Program-made: the position numbers and the translations under genes
The notes under the pieces: generated by a model
What the model was told of the DNA's origin: nothing
The model's database searches: none
Seen by the model: the letters and a program-made list of their open reading frames with translations, nothing else
From: Nitrospirillum viridazoti CBAmc
GTDB lineage: Bacteria > Pseudomonadota > Alphaproteobacteria > Azospirillales > Azospirillaceae
Length of the DNA: 64,000 nt
Assembly (NCBI RefSeq): GCF_000730165.1
Contig: NZ_CP022110.1
Coordinates: forward strand, 2,053,501-2,117,500
Direction of reading: 5' to 3'
In this document: positions 9,457 through 21,332 of the stretch, one piece after another
Layout: every line of letters starts with the position of its first letter
How positions within the stretch are numbered: position 1 is the first letter of the stretch

Positions 9457-9496
9457 GAAAAAACAAAACCCCCGGGCGCCAGGGCGACCGGGGGTT
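9457..9496 (-). terminator. Rho-independent terminator after ftsH
   Basis: On the minus strand AACCCCCGG pairs with CCGGGGGTT across a 12-base loop and is followed by a T-rich tail (TTGTTTTTT). It sits 23 bases past the ftsH stop and before folP. Confidence 0.85.
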
Positions 9497-9518
9497 CTGT
9501 GAACGAGCCAAACCCGAA

Positions 9519-11459
<1,941 letters not shown>

Positions 11460-11589
11460 GTCTCTCAGCCTTTCCTCGACCAACTGCGCCCTGCCACCCG
11501 GCCCGCATGGCCGGTTTCAATGGCGGGGGTCGCAGCCCACCCGGCGGATTTCGCGCATTTCACGCGGATATCCATCGGGACCGTTTCCA

Positions 11590-13035
11590 TTAGATAATGA
11601 CGCGGGCGTCAGAGACAACTGCCATCACGTCTAGGCCGGCCTCCATAGGCGGCAAAAACGGGGGAGGTGCCAGGGGCGACAGCGGGCGGAACGCCAGCCG
11701 GGGCAAGGTTCCCTCCCCCACCGGCGTCCCCTCGCCCGTCGAAAGCGGCTCCACGGTCCAGGCCAAATGTGGCACCGCCACCAGCAGGCCGTCCCGGCGC
11801 AGGGCCGGCAGGGTGGGCCAAACCGCTTTGGGAATCCGGACAAGCGCCGGCAGATCCAGCGCCGCCAGCCGGCGCGCCTCGACCGAGCCGAGGGCGCCCA
11901 GCGTCAGCGCCCCCTCCCCACAGTCCCCGACCGCCTGGAAACGCCCATCCCAGCGGGTGGCCGCGCGCGTCAGGGGGACCGGCGGCGCCATGCGTCCCGC
12001 CTGGCGCAATAACAACAAGCGTCGCCTGTCCCCGGCACCGCCCAGCCGCCGCGCCTGGGTGCCGGCCAGGGTCAGCGCCAAGGCGCCAGCCTCGGGTGCC
12101 CACAAGCCGGGCAAGGCCGTCAGCAGACGCTCCGCCCCCTGCATCGGCGGCAGGTAGGGCTGCCCGCCCACGACCGCCGCCAAGCCGGCCAGCAGGCGCA
12201 AGGCCACGGGCCTAGGCAGCTCCCCCAGGGTATCCACATCCACGACGGCATAGCCTTCGGGCGCCAGCAGCACATGGCGGGCCACAGCGTCGGCCAGGCC
12301 GGACTCCAGCACCGACCGCGCGCGGCCCGCCTGCGCCGCCTGGGCCAGCAGCTCGCCCAGCGGCACGCCCTGGCGCCGCAGCCGGCCCCGGGCATAGCGC
12401 TCCATAAGGTTGGAGGGGTCGTCGATCCAGGGCTGGCCAAGAGCCCGGCAGGTTGCACCAAGATCGGCGCGGCTGACGGTCAGCAGGGGACGCAGCAGGC
12501 GCACATCAGCCAGGGCGCGGGCGGCGGCCATGCCGGCCAAGCCTTCCACCCCACTGCCACCGGCTTGGCGCAGGGCCACGGTCTCCGCCTGGTCTTCCCG
12601 GTGATGCGCCAGGCACAGGTGCAGGATGCCGTGCGCCCGGCAGGCGGCGGCCAGCAGGTCGTAGCGCGCCTGCCGTGCCGCCGCCTGCAAGCCGGTGGCG
12701 GGCTTGGCGCCCGTCCAGGTGAGGATGGTGTGGGAAATGCCCCGCGCCGCCAGCCAGCGGCCGACCTGTGCCGCCTCCGCCGCCGACTCCGGCCGCAGGG
12801 CGTGGTCCACGGTCAAAGCCTCGACCCGGCCGCCCTGGGCGCGCGCCCAACGGTCGGCCAACAGGGTCAGCGCCAAACTGTCGCGGCCGCCTGAAACGCC
12901 GACGGCCAGGGTGGGGGCGGTCTCAAACGGGCCCAACGGGGCCAAAAGGCGCGCGAATTGGGCGTCATCGACCGCCACACCCCGCGACTCGCCTGGCTCC
13001 ATGAATGATGCGGGGGGCGCCCGGCCGTCGCCCAT
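11590..13035 (-). CDS. tilS: tRNA(Ile)-lysidine synthetase
   Basis: TilS attaches lysine to C34 of the CAU-anticodon tRNA-Ile so that it reads AUA. The PP-loop motif SGGRDSLAL (near residue 48) and the downstream HHREDQAETV motif mark the N-type ATP pyrophosphatase domain. A less conserved C-terminal half follows. An AGGGAGGGGG Shine-Dalgarno five bases before the ATG at 13035 fixes the start, 16 bases after the cpoB stop. The order cpoB-tilS-ftsH is the common alphaproteobacterial arrangement. Confidence 0.92.
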   Translation of the reverse strand: MGDGRAPPASFMEPGESRGVAVDDAQFARLLAPLGPFETAPTLAVGVSGGRDSLALTLLADRWARAQGGRVEALTVDHALRPESAAEAAQVGRWLAARGISHTILTWTGAKPATGLQAAARQARYDLLAAACRAHGILHLCLAHHREDQAETVALRQAGGSGVEGLAGMAAARALADVRLLRPLLTVSRADLGATCRALGQPWIDDPSNLMERYARGRLRRQGVPLGELLAQAAQAGRARSVLESGLADAVARHVLLAPEGYAVVDVDTLGELPRPVALRLLAGLAAVVGGQPYLPPMQGAERLLTALPGLWAPEAGALALTLAGTQARRLGGAGDRRRLLLLRQAGRMAPPVPLTRAATRWDGRFQAVGDCGEGALTLGALGSVEARRLAALDLPALVRIPKAVWPTLPALRRDGLLVAVPHLAWTVEPLSTGEGTPVGEGTLPRLAFRPLSPLAPPPFLPPMEAGLDVMAVVSDARVII

Positions 13036-13051
13036 GGCGCCCCCCTCCCTC

Positions 13052-14074
13052 TTACTTGCAGCCCAGGCGGTTCTTCTGGTCCTCGCCCCGGCGCTTCAGC
13101 GTGGGGGCGGCGTCCTTGTCGGCGTCCAGCTGCTTCAGCACCACACAGGCGCTGGCCTTGTCGCCCAGGCCGTCCAGGGACAGCGCCAGCTTCAGCAGGT
13201 AGTCGGCGCCCTTGTTGCTCTTCGGGTATTTCTTGTAGCCGTCACCGAAGGCCACAGCGGCGGACTTGTAGTTGCCGCGCATATAGAAGGTCTCCCCCAG
13301 CCAGTACTGGGCGTTGGAGGCCAGCGGGCTGTCGGGGTTCTGCTTCAGGAACTGGGTGAAGGCCTTTTCCGCGTTGGGGGCGTCGCCCTGGCGCAGCAGG
13401 TTGAAGGCGTAGTCGTACTGGTCCTGCGCCGGGCCGGCCGGCAGGGTACCACCGGAATCGGCGGGCGCCGTGGCCGGGGCGCCGCCCTTGTTGCCGCCCG
13501 GGGGCGGCACCGGGCCGGTGTCGGTGCCAGGCAGCGGCGGCTTGCCACCGCCCTTGAGATCAGGTGATGGCGGGGTGCCGGCGTCGCCGCCACCGGTGGA
13601 GGCGCCCAAGCCGATACCGGCCTTGTCCTCCAGCTTCTGCAGGCGCAGGTCGATGTCGGCCGACAGCTTGTCCAGCCGCTCCTTCATCTGGCTGACCTGG
13701 TAGGCCAGCTCCTCATACTTGCCGGTCTGCTGCTGCGTCTGGGTTTCCATCTGCAGCTTCAGCACCTCGATCTCCGCCGCCGCGGAGGAGCCGCCGCCAC
13801 CGGGGGTGCCGGTCATCGGGCCCGAGGGCTTGACGCCGTTGCGGTAGACGTCCCGCGACAGGGTCTGAACGTCCGTCTCCAGGCGGGACAGGCGGTTCAG
13901 CAGGTCCTGCATGTCCCGGCTTTGCGCCCCGGCCGGCGCCGGCGCGAGCAGCGGGACGGCGACCAGGGCGGCCATGCCGCACAGCGCCATCCAGCGGGAA
14001 GCGCCTTGCCACCAGCGGCGACCGCGACGGTTGTGGGAAGGGGAAAGGGTCGGGGACGACAGCGACGGCGTCAT
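13052..14074 (-). CDS. cpoB: Tol-Pal system protein CpoB/YbgF
   Basis: Periplasmic TPR protein that links peptidoglycan synthesis to Tol-Pal-driven outer-membrane constriction. It has a signal peptide (hydrophobic stretch around residues 28-48, ending PAPAGAQ). A short coiled coil (MQDLLNRLSRLETDVQ) follows, then a low-complexity Gly/Pro/Thr linker, and C-terminal TPR repeats starting at DQYDYAFNLLRQGD and including NAQYWLGETFYMRGNY. The start at 14074 gives 340 residues and a sensible signal peptide. The frame is open to 14269, but that would bury the signal. It follows pal after a terminator. Confidence 0.92.
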   Translation of the reverse strand: MTPSLSSPTLSPSHNRRGRRWWQGASRWMALCGMAALVAVPLLAPAPAGAQSRDMQDLLNRLSRLETDVQTLSRDVYRNGVKPSGPMTGTPGGGGSSAAAEIEVLKLQMETQTQQQTGKYEELAYQVSQMKERLDKLSADIDLRLQKLEDKAGIGLGASTGGGDAGTPPSPDLKGGGKPPLPGTDTGPVPPPGGNKGGAPATAPADSGGTLPAGPAQDQYDYAFNLLRQGDAPNAEKAFTQFLKQNPDSPLASNAQYWLGETFYMRGNYKSAAVAFGDGYKKYPKSNKGADYLLKLALSLDGLGDKASACVVLKQLDADKDAAPTLKRRGEDQKNRLGCK

Positions 14075-14270
14075 GGATCGGTTCCGGGGAAGGATCAGCG
14101 GGGAACGGAAGACAAGCTTGGCAAGGGCCAGGCGGCCCGCCAAGCGCGACCTTAGCGCGGGACTCGCCCGCCCGGAAGGGGCGTCCGCAGGCCCATTTAC
14201 CTCATAAGCAGTATTATTCTGCCCAAAAGTACTATTCGCCCAGTAAGCGGACAGTAAAGCGGACGCCAAG

Positions 14271-14316
14271 AAAAAAGGCGCCGCCCGACCCCCACGGGGT
14301 CGAACGGCGCCCTTTT
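14271..14316 (-). terminator. Rho-independent terminator after pal
   Basis: On the minus strand GGGCGCCGTTCGACCCC pairs with GGGGTCGGGCGGCGCC (one internal mismatch), followed by TTTTTTC. The hairpin begins 25 bases after the pal stop and separates tolQRAB-pal from cpoB. Confidence 0.88.
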
Positions 14317-14340
14317 AACCAACCACCCGAGTGGGGCAGC

Positions 14341-14844
14341 TTAGTTGATGACCGTCACGCCGCGACGGTTCTGCGCCCAGGCGGCCTCGTTGGAACCGAG
14401 GACGGCGGGACGCTCCTTGCCGTAGCTGATCACCTGCACGCGGGCCAGGTCGACACCGGTGGCGGTCAGGTAGTTCTTCACGGCGTTGGCGCGACGCTCA
14501 CCCAGGGCGAGGTTGTACTCGCGGGTGCCGCGCTCGTCAGCGTGGCCTTCGATCGTGATCGTGACCTGGCCATACTTCTTCAGCCAGGCGGCCTGCTTAT
14601 CCAGGGTCGCGGTGGCTTCCGGGGTCAGGTCGAACTTGTCGTAGCCGAAGAACACGCGGTCACCAACGTTGACCACGAAGTCTTCCTTGGAACCCGGGAC
14701 CGGACCGGTCGGCTTGGTCGGCTGCGGAGCAGTGGTGGTGGTGGCGGTACCGCCGGTGGCGACTTCGGCCTTCTTCTCCGGCGTGGAGGAGCAAGCGGCC
14801 ACCAGGGCCAGAGCAGCACACAGGCTCAGATAGTTCATGCGCAT
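14341..14844 (-). CDS. pal: Peptidoglycan-associated lipoprotein
   Basis: Outer-membrane lipoprotein of 167 residues that binds peptidoglycan and TolB. The signal peptide ends in the lipobox LVAACSS (lipidated Cys about residue 19). After a Thr/Pro-rich linker comes the OmpA-like domain (about 57-167), with VFFGYDKFDL, the peptidoglycan-binding IEGHADERGTREYN and LGERRANAVKNYL. An AGGGGG Shine-Dalgarno precedes the ATG at 14844, and an in-frame ATG two codons later is also possible. It is the last gene of tolQRAB-pal. Confidence 0.96.
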   Translation of the reverse strand: MRMNYLSLCAALALVAACSSTPEKKAEVATGGTATTTTAPQPTKPTGPVPGSKEDFVVNVGDRVFFGYDKFDLTPEATATLDKQAAWLKKYGQVTITIEGHADERGTREYNLALGERRANAVKNYLTATGVDLARVQVISYGKERPAVLGSNEAAWAQNRRGVTVIN

Positions 14845-14910
14845 AGTTTGAGACCCCCTACGGACAACTTTAAAGTGGGATTGCTATTATCGCGACCGCG
14901 ATCTCGATTG

Positions 14911-14953
14911 AAGTGAGGTGGCGGCGGCAGCTGTCAAGCCGCCACCGCCACTT
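14911..14953 (-). promoter_or_regulatory. Strong intercistronic hairpin between tolB and pal
   Basis: A stem of GGTGGCGGC/GCCGCCACC (14917-14925 with 14938-14946), extended by AAGTG/CACTT, lies in the 174-base tolB-pal gap. No U-run follows it on the minus strand, so it is not a standard terminator. It may stabilise or process the mRNA so that pal is expressed above tolB. Confidence 0.5.
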
Positions 14954-15018
14954 ATTCCCGTCTCTGTAGACCGACAAGTCTTACGTCGCTCTTGCGCTGC
15001 GAAAGTACTGTGGGCTTA

Positions 15019-16353
15019 TCACGGAATCAAGGGCGACCAAGCGGGGTCGGAGGCGTCCGTGGGCGTCAGCATCTGCCGTTCGTTGCGTCCGGTGAGGTCG
15101 ATGGAGTAGAGGCGGACCTGGCGCTGGCGACCGCCCTCACCCGTCGGCTTTTCCTTAAAATACATAAGGACACGACCGTTGGGCGCCCAGGTCGGGCCCT
15201 CAACCAAGTAGCCGGTGCTCAATTCGCGCTCACCGGAACCGTCGGGGCGGATCACGCCGATCGAGAACCGGCCACCGTTGATCCGTGTGAAGGCGATGAG
15301 GTCACCACGGGGTGACCACACCGGCGTGCCATACTTGCCGGCGCCGAAAGTAATGCGCTGAACATTCGTGCCGTCAGCATTCATCGTATAGATCTGCTGA
15401 CTTCCGCCTCTGTCAGATTCGAAAGTAATTTTACTTCCGTCGGGCGAGAAGGATGGCGCGGTATCAATGGCCGGATTGTCGGTCAGGCGGGTCTGACGGC
15501 GGGTGCGCAGGTCCAGCAGATAGATGTCGGTGTTGCCATTCTGGGCCAGGCTCATGATGACCTTGTTGCCGTCAGGCGAGAAGCGCGGGGCGAAGGTCAT
15601 GCCGGGGAAGTCACCCAAAACCTCCTGCCGGCCGGTATCCACGTTGAAGATGTACACCCTAGGCCTGTTGTTGAAGTAACTCAGGTATGTAATTTCCTGA
15701 GCCGTGGGGGAGAAACGCGGCGTTAACACGAGCACCCGGCCATCGGTCAGATACAGGTTGTTCTCGCCATCCTGGTCCATAATGGCCAGCCGCTTCTGCC
15801 GCGCCGTCGCCGGACCTGATTCGGCGATGTAGACGATACGGGTGTCGAAGTAGCCGTCCTCGCCCGTGATGCGCTTATAGATGGCGTCCGCGATGATGTG
15901 GGCGATGCGGCGCCAACCGTCGGGCTGGGTGAAGTAGGCGAGGCCGGTCAGCTGCTGCTGCGCCAGCACGTCGAACAGGCGGAACTCCACCTTCAGCCGG
16001 CCGTCGGGCTGCACGCTGGCCGTGCCGCTGACCAGGGCCTGGGCGTTGATGACCTTCCAGTCGCCATAGCGCGGCAGGCCGTTGGCCAGCTGGTCCGGCG
16101 TCTGGATGAAGGCGCGGTGGTCCAGCGGGCGGAACAGGCCGGAGCGTTCCAGGTCGGCCTCGACCACGTTGGCGATCTGCGCGCCCACTGCCTCACCATA
16201 GAACTGGGTGACGGCGATGGGCAGCGGCTGGACATTGCCCTGGGTGATATCGAGATGCAGCTCGGCCTTGGCCTGAACCGCGACCGCCATGATCATCACG
16301 GCAGCCAGGGCGATGGCGCGCCGTAAGGCGGTTAGCGTCTGTCGCGTGGTCAT
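15019..16353 (-). CDS. tolB: Tol-Pal system beta-propeller protein TolB
   Basis: Periplasmic partner of Pal and TolA. After a signal peptide (cleavage near AVAVQAKAE) comes the N-terminal domain ([13 protein letters not shown]). A six-bladed WD/PD40-like propeller follows, with repeated motifs such as [41 protein letters not shown] and [12 protein letters not shown]. The start at 16353 gives 444 residues, and its ATG shares one base with the tolA stop (TGATG), implying translational coupling. The frame remains open upstream into tolA but that part is shadow. Confidence 0.97.
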   Translation of the reverse strand: MTTRQTLTALRRAIALAAVMIMAVAVQAKAELHLDITQGNVQPLPIAVTQFYGEAVGAQIANVVEADLERSGLFRPLDHRAFIQTPDQLANGLPRYGDWKVINAQALVSGTASVQPDGRLKVEFRLFDVLAQQQLTGLAYFTQPDGWRRIAHIIADAIYKRITGEDGYFDTRIVYIAESGPATARQKRLAIMDQDGENNLYLTDGRVLVLTPRFSPTAQEITYLSYFNNRPRVYIFNVDTGRQEVLGDFPGMTFAPRFSPDGNKVIMSLAQNGNTDIYLLDLRTRRQTRLTDNPAIDTAPSFSPDGSKITFESDRGGSQQIYTMNADGTNVQRITFGAGKYGTPVWSPRGDLIAFTRINGGRFSIGVIRPDGSGERELSTGYLVEGPTWAPNGRVLMYFKEKPTGEGGRQRQVRLYSIDLTGRNERQMLTPTDASDPAWSPLIP

Positions 16354-17309
16354 CAGAACATGTCCTTCGGGCTGAACGTGAACACGATGGACCCGGCCCC
16401 GCCGTACTTTTCCTTGGGCAGGCGCAAGGTCGAACATTGATCCTTCTGCAGCGCGCGGAGGGTGCTTTCCACGAAGCTGCGATAAGTCGGGTTGGACAGC
16501 GAGCCGTTGCCGGACACGTAGTCCACCTTGGTGACGCGCATGGAACTGTCGAAGGTGACGCGAATGTCGGCGCTCATCTTGTCCACATCCTTGCCGCCAG
16601 CCGGCACCGCCCAGCAACCCGCCAATTGCGAGCGCAAGGCATCCTGTTCTGACGCCGAAAGATGGTCGGATTGAGGCTGAGCCACCGAGGTCTGCTGTGT
16701 CTTCGGCGTGTCTTTCGCCGGGGTGTCCTTCGCCGTGTCCTTGGGCTTGTCTTCCTTCAGCTTGTCCACGTTCTTCAGGATGCTGTCCAGCGACGGCGTA
16801 TCCTTCTTCGGCGGCTCAGGCTTCTTGGGTTCCGGCTTGGGGGGCTCAGGCTTTGGTTCCGGCTTCGGCACAGGCTTGGGCTGTTCCAGCTCCACCGTCT
16901 TCTGCTCCTCCACCTTAGGCACCTCCATCTTCTTGATGGGCAGGGCCTCAGGCTCCGGCGGGGGCGGTGGGGTGGGCGCGGGCTTGGGCGGTTCCGGCTT
17001 AGGCGGCTCGGGCGGGGTCGGCTTTTCCGGCACCTTTTCCGGCGGCGGCGGGGTGGGCTCGGACTCGGCCTGCTGCTGCGGCGGGGTGGGCGGGGTCGGG
17101 TCGGGCTGCGGCTCGGGCGCCCTGGGTGCCGGCGGCTGCGGGGTTTCCGGCGGCTTGACCGATGTGTTGGTCAGCTCGCTGATGTCCATCTCCACCGCCA
17201 CGGGCTCAGACATGACCAGCGGTTCGCTTTTCAGCAAAGGCAGGCCAAGGATCGCCAGCAGCAGCAGCGCGACGTGCAGGACGACTGAAAAGATGATGGC
17301 CGGACGCAT
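16353..17309 (-). CDS. tolA: Tol-Pal energy-transducing protein TolA
   Basis: An inner-membrane anchored periplasm-spanning protein of 318 residues. The single N-terminal transmembrane helix (about residues 5-25) contains the SVVLH equivalent of the SHLS motif that contacts TolQR. Residues 50-215 form an extended Pro/Glu/Lys-rich linker in place of the long Ala/Lys helix of E. coli TolA. The C-terminal domain (about 225-318, with [11 protein letters not shown] and [12 protein letters not shown]) should bind TolB and outer-membrane partners. It lies between tolR and tolB. Confidence 0.93.
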   Translation of the reverse strand: MRPAIIFSVVLHVALLLLAILGLPLLKSEPLVMSEPVAVEMDISELTNTSVKPPETPQPPAPRAPEPQPDPTPPTPPQQQAESEPTPPPPEKVPEKPTPPEPPKPEPPKPAPTPPPPPEPEALPIKKMEVPKVEEQKTVELEQPKPVPKPEPKPEPPKPEPKKPEPPKKDTPSLDSILKNVDKLKEDKPKDTAKDTPAKDTPKTQQTSVAQPQSDHLSASEQDALRSQLAGCWAVPAGGKDVDKMSADIRVTFDSSMRVTKVDYVSGNGSLSNPTYRSFVESTLRALQKDQCSTLRLPKEKYGGAGSIVFTFSPKDMF

Positions 17310-17329
17310 GGGATCGGTCTGGCTTCCTG

Positions 17330-17779
17330 CTAGCGACGGGCCGGGGTGTCAGGCAATTGCGCGATCAGCGACACCTTCTTGTAGCCGGCGCTGCTGATCG
17401 CCCCCATGACCTCGACGATGCGGCCGTAGGCCAGGGACTTGTCGCCCCGCACGAAGATGCGCGCGTCGGGGTTGTTCTGGCTGATGGCGGCTAGGCGCGG
17501 CACCAGGTCGGTCAGGTCCGTCTTGGTCTCGTTGAGGTAGACGTCGCCGTTGTCGCGGATGGACACGACCAGCGGTTCATCCTGGCCCGGGACGGCCGGG
17601 GCCTTGCTTTTGGGCAGGTCGACCGGCACGCCCACGGTCAGCAGGGGCGCCGTCACCATGAAGATGATGAGCAGCACCAGCATGACGTCCACCATGGGCG
17701 TCACGTTGATGTCGGCCATGGGACGCGCGCGGCGGCGCCCCCGGCCGGTGGACTGCTTTCCCGATAGCGACGCGCCCAT
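17330..17779 (-). CDS. tolR: Tol-Pal proton-channel protein TolR (ExbD/TolR family)
   Basis: This 149-residue protein has one transmembrane helix. The motif INVTPMVDVMLVLLIIFMV contains the conserved channel aspartate (Asp31), which with TolQ converts proton flow into movement of TolA. A periplasmic ExbD-type domain follows (residues 60-145). It starts one base after the tolQ stop and is followed by tolA 20 bases on, consistent with one transcript. Confidence 0.96.
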   Translation of the reverse strand: MGASLSGKQSTGRGRRRARPMADINVTPMVDVMLVLLIIFMVTAPLLTVGVPVDLPKSKAPAVPGQDEPLVVSIRDNGDVYLNETKTDLTDLVPRLAAISQNNPDARIFVRGDKSLAYGRIVEVMGAISSAGYKKVSLIAQLPDTPARR

Positions 17780-17780
17780 G

Positions 17781-18509
17781 TCAGCCCCGCTCTTCCAGGT
17801 GGCGCTGCAGGATGGCGCTGAATTCTGTCACGAATGAGTCCAGCCGATCGCCGAAGCGGGCGATGTCGGAGGAGAACTTGTTGTAGGCGATGCTGGCCGG
17901 GATGGCCGCCACCAGGCCCAGGGCCGTGGCGAACAGCGCCTCGGCGATGGAGGGGGCCACGACCGCCAGGCTGGTGTTACCGGCCGCCGCGATGCTGGTG
18001 AAGCTGTGCATGATGCCCCACACCGTGCCCAGCAGGCCGACGAAGGGGGCGTTGGACCCGACGGTGGCCAGCACGGTGATGTAGCGCTCGGTCTGGGCCA
18101 TCTCGCGGCTGACGGTCACGGACATGACGCGCTCGATGCGCTGGGCCAGGTTGGCACGCATGGCGCCGGAGGAAGTCAGCCCGCGCTCGTTGGCGTGGCG
18201 CCATTCGCGCATGCCGGCGGCGAAGGTGGCGGACAGCGGGTCACTGGGGGCCTTGCCCACTTCTTCATACAGCTGATCCAGCGAACCGCCGGACCAGAAC
18301 TGCTCCTCGAAATCGGCGGCGGCGGCCTTCATGCGGCGCAGCTTGATCGACTTGTCGAAGATGATGGCCCACACCCAGACCGAGGCCGCCAGCAGCCCCA
18401 GCATGATGGCCTTGACCAGCCAGTTGGCCGTCATGAACAGGCTGAGGGCCGACAGGTCCGCCGCCGGATTGGCGCCCAGGGCCACGAAATTCATGATCTG
18501 ATGCTGCAT
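17781..18509 (-). CDS. tolQ: Tol-Pal proton-channel protein TolQ (MotA/TolQ/ExbB family)
   Basis: Polytopic inner-membrane protein of 242 residues. It has three transmembrane helices: one near residues 25-45 (LVKAIMLGLLAASVWVW), one at GSNAPFVGLLGTVWGIM, and one at IAEALFATALGLVAAIPA, which carry the family's channel residues. The ATG at 18509 is preferred to a GTG at 18521 that would overlap ybgC by four bases; both are possible. It lies between ybgC and tolR. Confidence 0.95.
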   Translation of the reverse strand: MQHQIMNFVALGANPAADLSALSLFMTANWLVKAIMLGLLAASVWVWAIIFDKSIKLRRMKAAAADFEEQFWSGGSLDQLYEEVGKAPSDPLSATFAAGMREWRHANERGLTSSGAMRANLAQRIERVMSVTVSREMAQTERYITVLATVGSNAPFVGLLGTVWGIMHSFTSIAAAGNTSLAVVAPSIAEALFATALGLVAAIPASIAYNKFSSDIARFGDRLDSFVTEFSAILQRHLEERG

Positions 18510-18517
18510 CGCCACTC

Positions 18518-19084
18518 TCACTCTTCGGACGGGGCGTCCGCCGACGCGCCGTCACCCTTCGAATTGATCTTTTCGCCTTCAGCGCCACCAATACCCAAAC
18601 GGGCGAAGGCCCGCGCCATTGGCGTTGGGACCCGCACCGCCCGGCCTTGGGCGTTGATGCAGGCCAGTTTCAAAGTCAGCCGGACCAGTACCTGGTCGTC
18701 TTCCGTGGCCTGGCCGGGTGGCACGATGCCACCACTTTGTGGCCGGTATATGGTCTGTTCCGCTAAAACCGTGGCGCCGGTGACACTGGTGATGCGGCTG
18801 CGCACCAAAAGTGTGTCCTCCAGCCGGGCCGGAGCCAGGAAGTCCATCATGCAGCGGCGCACGGCGAAAGCGACGCCGGTCGTCGCCACCTGTTCCGCAT
18901 GCGGCACGCCCAGCACCCGCAGCATCTCCGTCCGCGCCCGCTCGGCATAACGCAGATAATTGGCGTGGTAGACGATGCCGCCGGCGTCCGTATCCTCGTA
19001 ATAGACCCGGACGGGGAAATGGTGGACATCGCCCACCATGTGGCCGGAGAGATGGCCCCCAAGCGTGTTAAGGGCCTCAGACAT
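18518..19084 (-). CDS. ybgC: Tol-Pal-associated acyl-CoA thioesterase YbgC (4-hydroxybenzoyl-CoA thioesterase family)
   Basis: A hot-dog fold thioesterase of 188 residues. The signature [17 protein letters not shown] contains the catalytic aspartate (about Asp31) and the FxVYxEDTD motif of the family. It acts on short acyl-CoAs and is genetically linked to tol. The start at 19084 has a GGAGGAGGGG Shine-Dalgarno and overlaps the ruvB stop by eight bases. The C-terminus carries about 45 residues beyond the E. coli protein, ending in an Asp/Gly/Ser-rich tail. Confidence 0.93.
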   Translation of the reverse strand: MSEALNTLGGHLSGHMVGDVHHFPVRVYYEDTDAGGIVYHANYLRYAERARTEMLRVLGVPHAEQVATTGVAFAVRRCMMDFLAPARLEDTLLVRSRITSVTGATVLAEQTIYRPQSGGIVPPGQATEDDQVLVRLTLKLACINAQGRAVRVPTPMARAFARLGIGGAEGEKINSKGDGASADAPSEE

Positions 19085-20162
19085 CCGGCCCCTCCTCCGC
19101 ATCCGGCCCTTCCACATCCATTGCCCCCAGCAGGTCCAGCTGGCGCGCCGGGGTGCTCACTGGGGCGGGCAGGCCCAGATAGCGATAGCCCATGTCGGTC
19201 AGCAGGCGGCCGCGCGGCGTGCGCTGCAGCAGACCCTGCTGGATCAGATAGGGCTCGATTACCTCTTCCAGCACGTCGCGCTGTTCCGACAGGGCGGCCG
19301 CCAGCGTCTCCACCCCAACCGGGCCGCCACCGTAATTGTTGGCGATGCAATTGAGATAGCGCCGGTCCATGGCATCGAAGCCCAGGCGGTCAACCTCCAG
19401 CCGGGTGAGGGCGATGTCGGCCGCGCGGGCGTCGATCTCGGTGGCGCCGGCCACGGCGGCGAAATCGCGCACCCGGCGCAGCAGGCGGCCGGCCACGCGG
19501 GGCGTGCCGCGCGAGCGGCGCGCGATCTCCAGCGCCCCTTCTGGCAGCAGCGTCATGTCCAGCAGGCGGGCAGCACGGCTGACGATCAGCTGCAACTCCT
19601 CCGGCTCATAGAACTGCATGCGCAGGGGAATGCCGAATCGCTCCCGCAAGGGGCGGGTGATGAGGCCGGAGCGGGTGGTGGCGCCAACCAGGGTGAAGGG
19701 CGGCAGGTCGATGCGGACGGAGCGGGCGGCCGGCCCCTCGCCGATGATGAGGTCCAGGTGGAAATCCTCCATGGCCGGATAGAGGATTTCCTCCACCGCC
19801 GGCGACAGGCGGTGGATCTCATCGATGAACAGCACATCGTGCGGCTGCAGATTGGTCAGCAGGGCCGCCAGGTCGCCCGCCTTGGCGATGACTGGGCCGG
19901 AGGTGGCGCGGAACCCCGCTCCCATCTCCTTCGCCACGATCTGGGCCAGCGTGGTCTTGCCCAGGCCGGGCGGGCCGAACAGCAGCACATGGTCCAGCGA
20001 CTCGCCCCGTGAGCGGGCTGCCTGGATGAAGATGGACAGGTTTTCGCGTACCTGTTTCTGGCCGGTGAAATCGGCCAGGGACAAGGGGCGCAGCGACACG
20101 TCCTGCCCATCGCCCGCGGCCCGTTCGCGGCCCACCAAACGGTCCGACTCCGGGCCGCTCAT
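19077..20162 (-). CDS. ruvB: Holliday junction branch-migration helicase RuvB
   Basis: A hexameric AAA+ motor of 361 residues that drives branch migration with RuvA. It has Walker A in [13 protein letters not shown], Walker B in [11 protein letters not shown], sensor region [11 protein letters not shown] and the C-terminal winged helix ([15 protein letters not shown]). The short first 20 residues are family-typical. It overlaps the ruvA stop by four bases and ybgC by eight, and sits in a ruvCAB-ybgC-tol operon. Confidence 0.97.
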   Translation of the reverse strand: MSGPESDRLVGRERAAGDGQDVSLRPLSLADFTGQKQVRENLSIFIQAARSRGESLDHVLLFGPPGLGKTTLAQIVAKEMGAGFRATSGPVIAKAGDLAALLTNLQPHDVLFIDEIHRLSPAVEEILYPAMEDFHLDLIIGEGPAARSVRIDLPPFTLVGATTRSGLITRPLRERFGIPLRMQFYEPEELQLIVSRAARLLDMTLLPEGALEIARRSRGTPRVAGRLLRRVRDFAAVAGATEIDARAADIALTRLEVDRLGFDAMDRRYLNCIANNYGGGPVGVETLAAALSEQRDVLEEVIEPYLIQQGLLQRTPRGRLLTDMGYRYLGLPAPVSTPARQLDLLGAMDVEGPDAEEGPDV

Positions 20163-20785
20163 GCGCTCAGTTCCTTGAGGCCGGCGCGAATCAGTTCGGA
20201 AACGCCGGCCTCAGGGCCCAAACGGGCGGCGCAGGTGGTGACGGCGGCGAAGGCCTCCAGCCGCTTGTAGCCCAGGTTGACCAGGGCGGAAACGGCGTCG
20301 GCCACGGCACCGTTGACGGCGGGCGCGGCCGCCGCGTCCGTCTTGCCGGCCGGCGTGCCCGCCAAAGTGGGGGCCAGCGCCAGCGCGGGCACCTTGTCCT
20401 TCAGTTCGCTGATCATGCGGGTGGCGAGCTTGGGGCCCACGCCGTCGGCCTGGGTCAACGCCGTCTTGTCCTGGGCCATCAGCGCCTGGGCGATCTGCTC
20501 CGGCGACAGCACGGACAGCACGGCCAGGGCGACGCGGGCGCCCACGCCCTGCACCGTGGTCAGCAGGCGGAACCAGTCCCGCTCCGCCACGTCGGCGAAG
20601 GCGAACAGCTGCATCTTGTCTTCCGACACCCACATCTCAGTCAGGACCGAGACGGCCTCCCCCACCCCGCCCAGGCGGCGCAAGGTGCGGGAGGAGGCGG
20701 AGACGAGATAGCCCACCCCACCCACGTCGATGATGGCCCAGTCCAGGCCGGTGCTGTCGAGCAGACCCTTGAGTTTCGCGATCAT
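20159..20785 (-). CDS. ruvA: Holliday junction DNA-binding protein RuvA
   Basis: A 208-residue protein that binds four-way junctions as a tetramer and recruits RuvB. Domain I is the N-terminal OB fold beginning [16 protein letters not shown]. Domain II holds the two helix-hairpin-helix motifs ([17 protein letters not shown] and [16 protein letters not shown]). Domain III at the C-terminus ([18 protein letters not shown]) contacts RuvB. It overlaps ruvC by four bases, so translation is probably coupled. Confidence 0.97.
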   Translation of the reverse strand: MIAKLKGLLDSTGLDWAIIDVGGVGYLVSASSRTLRRLGGVGEAVSVLTEMWVSEDKMQLFAFADVAERDWFRLLTTVQGVGARVALAVLSVLSPEQIAQALMAQDKTALTQADGVGPKLATRMISELKDKVPALALAPTLAGTPAGKTDAAAAPAVNGAVADAVSALVNLGYKRLEAFAAVTTCAARLGPEAGVSELIRAGLKELSA

Positions 20786-21306
20786 CTTGCCGCCCCCGCC
20801 ATGATGCCGCCCACCAGGCGCCGGGTCTGGCTGTGGTGGGCATGGCAGATGGCCACGGCCAGGGCGTCGGCCGCGTCCGCCTTGGACAGCTGGAAGCCCG
20901 GCAGCAGCATGCGTACCATGGCCTGCACCTGCGTCTTGTCGGCGTGACCGGCGCCCACCACCGACTTCTTCACCAGGTTGGGCGGGTACTCCGACACGGG
21001 CAGCCCCTCGCGCGCCGGGGCCAGCAGGGCGATGCCCCGCGCCTGCCCCAGCTTCAGGGTGGAGACGGGGTTCTTGTTCACGAAGGTCTCTTCCACCGCC
21101 GCCTCGTCCGGCGTCCAGGTCCGGATGACGTCCTGCAGGCCGTCGTACAGCGTGACGAGACGGCGGGCCAAGTCATCCCGGTCGTCGGAATGCACGACCC
21201 CGTCGGCAACATGCGTCAACCGGTTGCCGGAAACGTCGATGACGCCCCAGCCCATGTTGCGCAAGCCCGGATCAAGGCCCAGCACGCGGATCGACCGATC
21301 CCCCAT
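20782..21306 (-). CDS. ruvC: Holliday junction resolvase RuvC
   Basis: RNase H-fold endonuclease of 174 residues that cuts Holliday junctions symmetrically. The acidic catalytic set is visible: Asp in [14 protein letters not shown], Glu in [12 protein letters not shown], and the pair of Asp in [13 protein letters not shown] near the C-terminus. It starts the ruvCAB group and lies 26 bases downstream of yebC on the same strand. Confidence 0.97.
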   Translation of the reverse strand: MGDRSIRVLGLDPGLRNMGWGVIDVSGNRLTHVADGVVHSDDRDDLARRLVTLYDGLQDVIRTWTPDEAAVEETFVNKNPVSTLKLGQARGIALLAPAREGLPVSEYPPNLVKKSVVGAGHADKTQVQAMVRMLLPGFQLSKADAADALAVAICHAHHSQTRRLVGGIMAGAAR

Positions 21307-21332
21307 GGCCGCCGTCCCCCTTCCCGTCCGGC

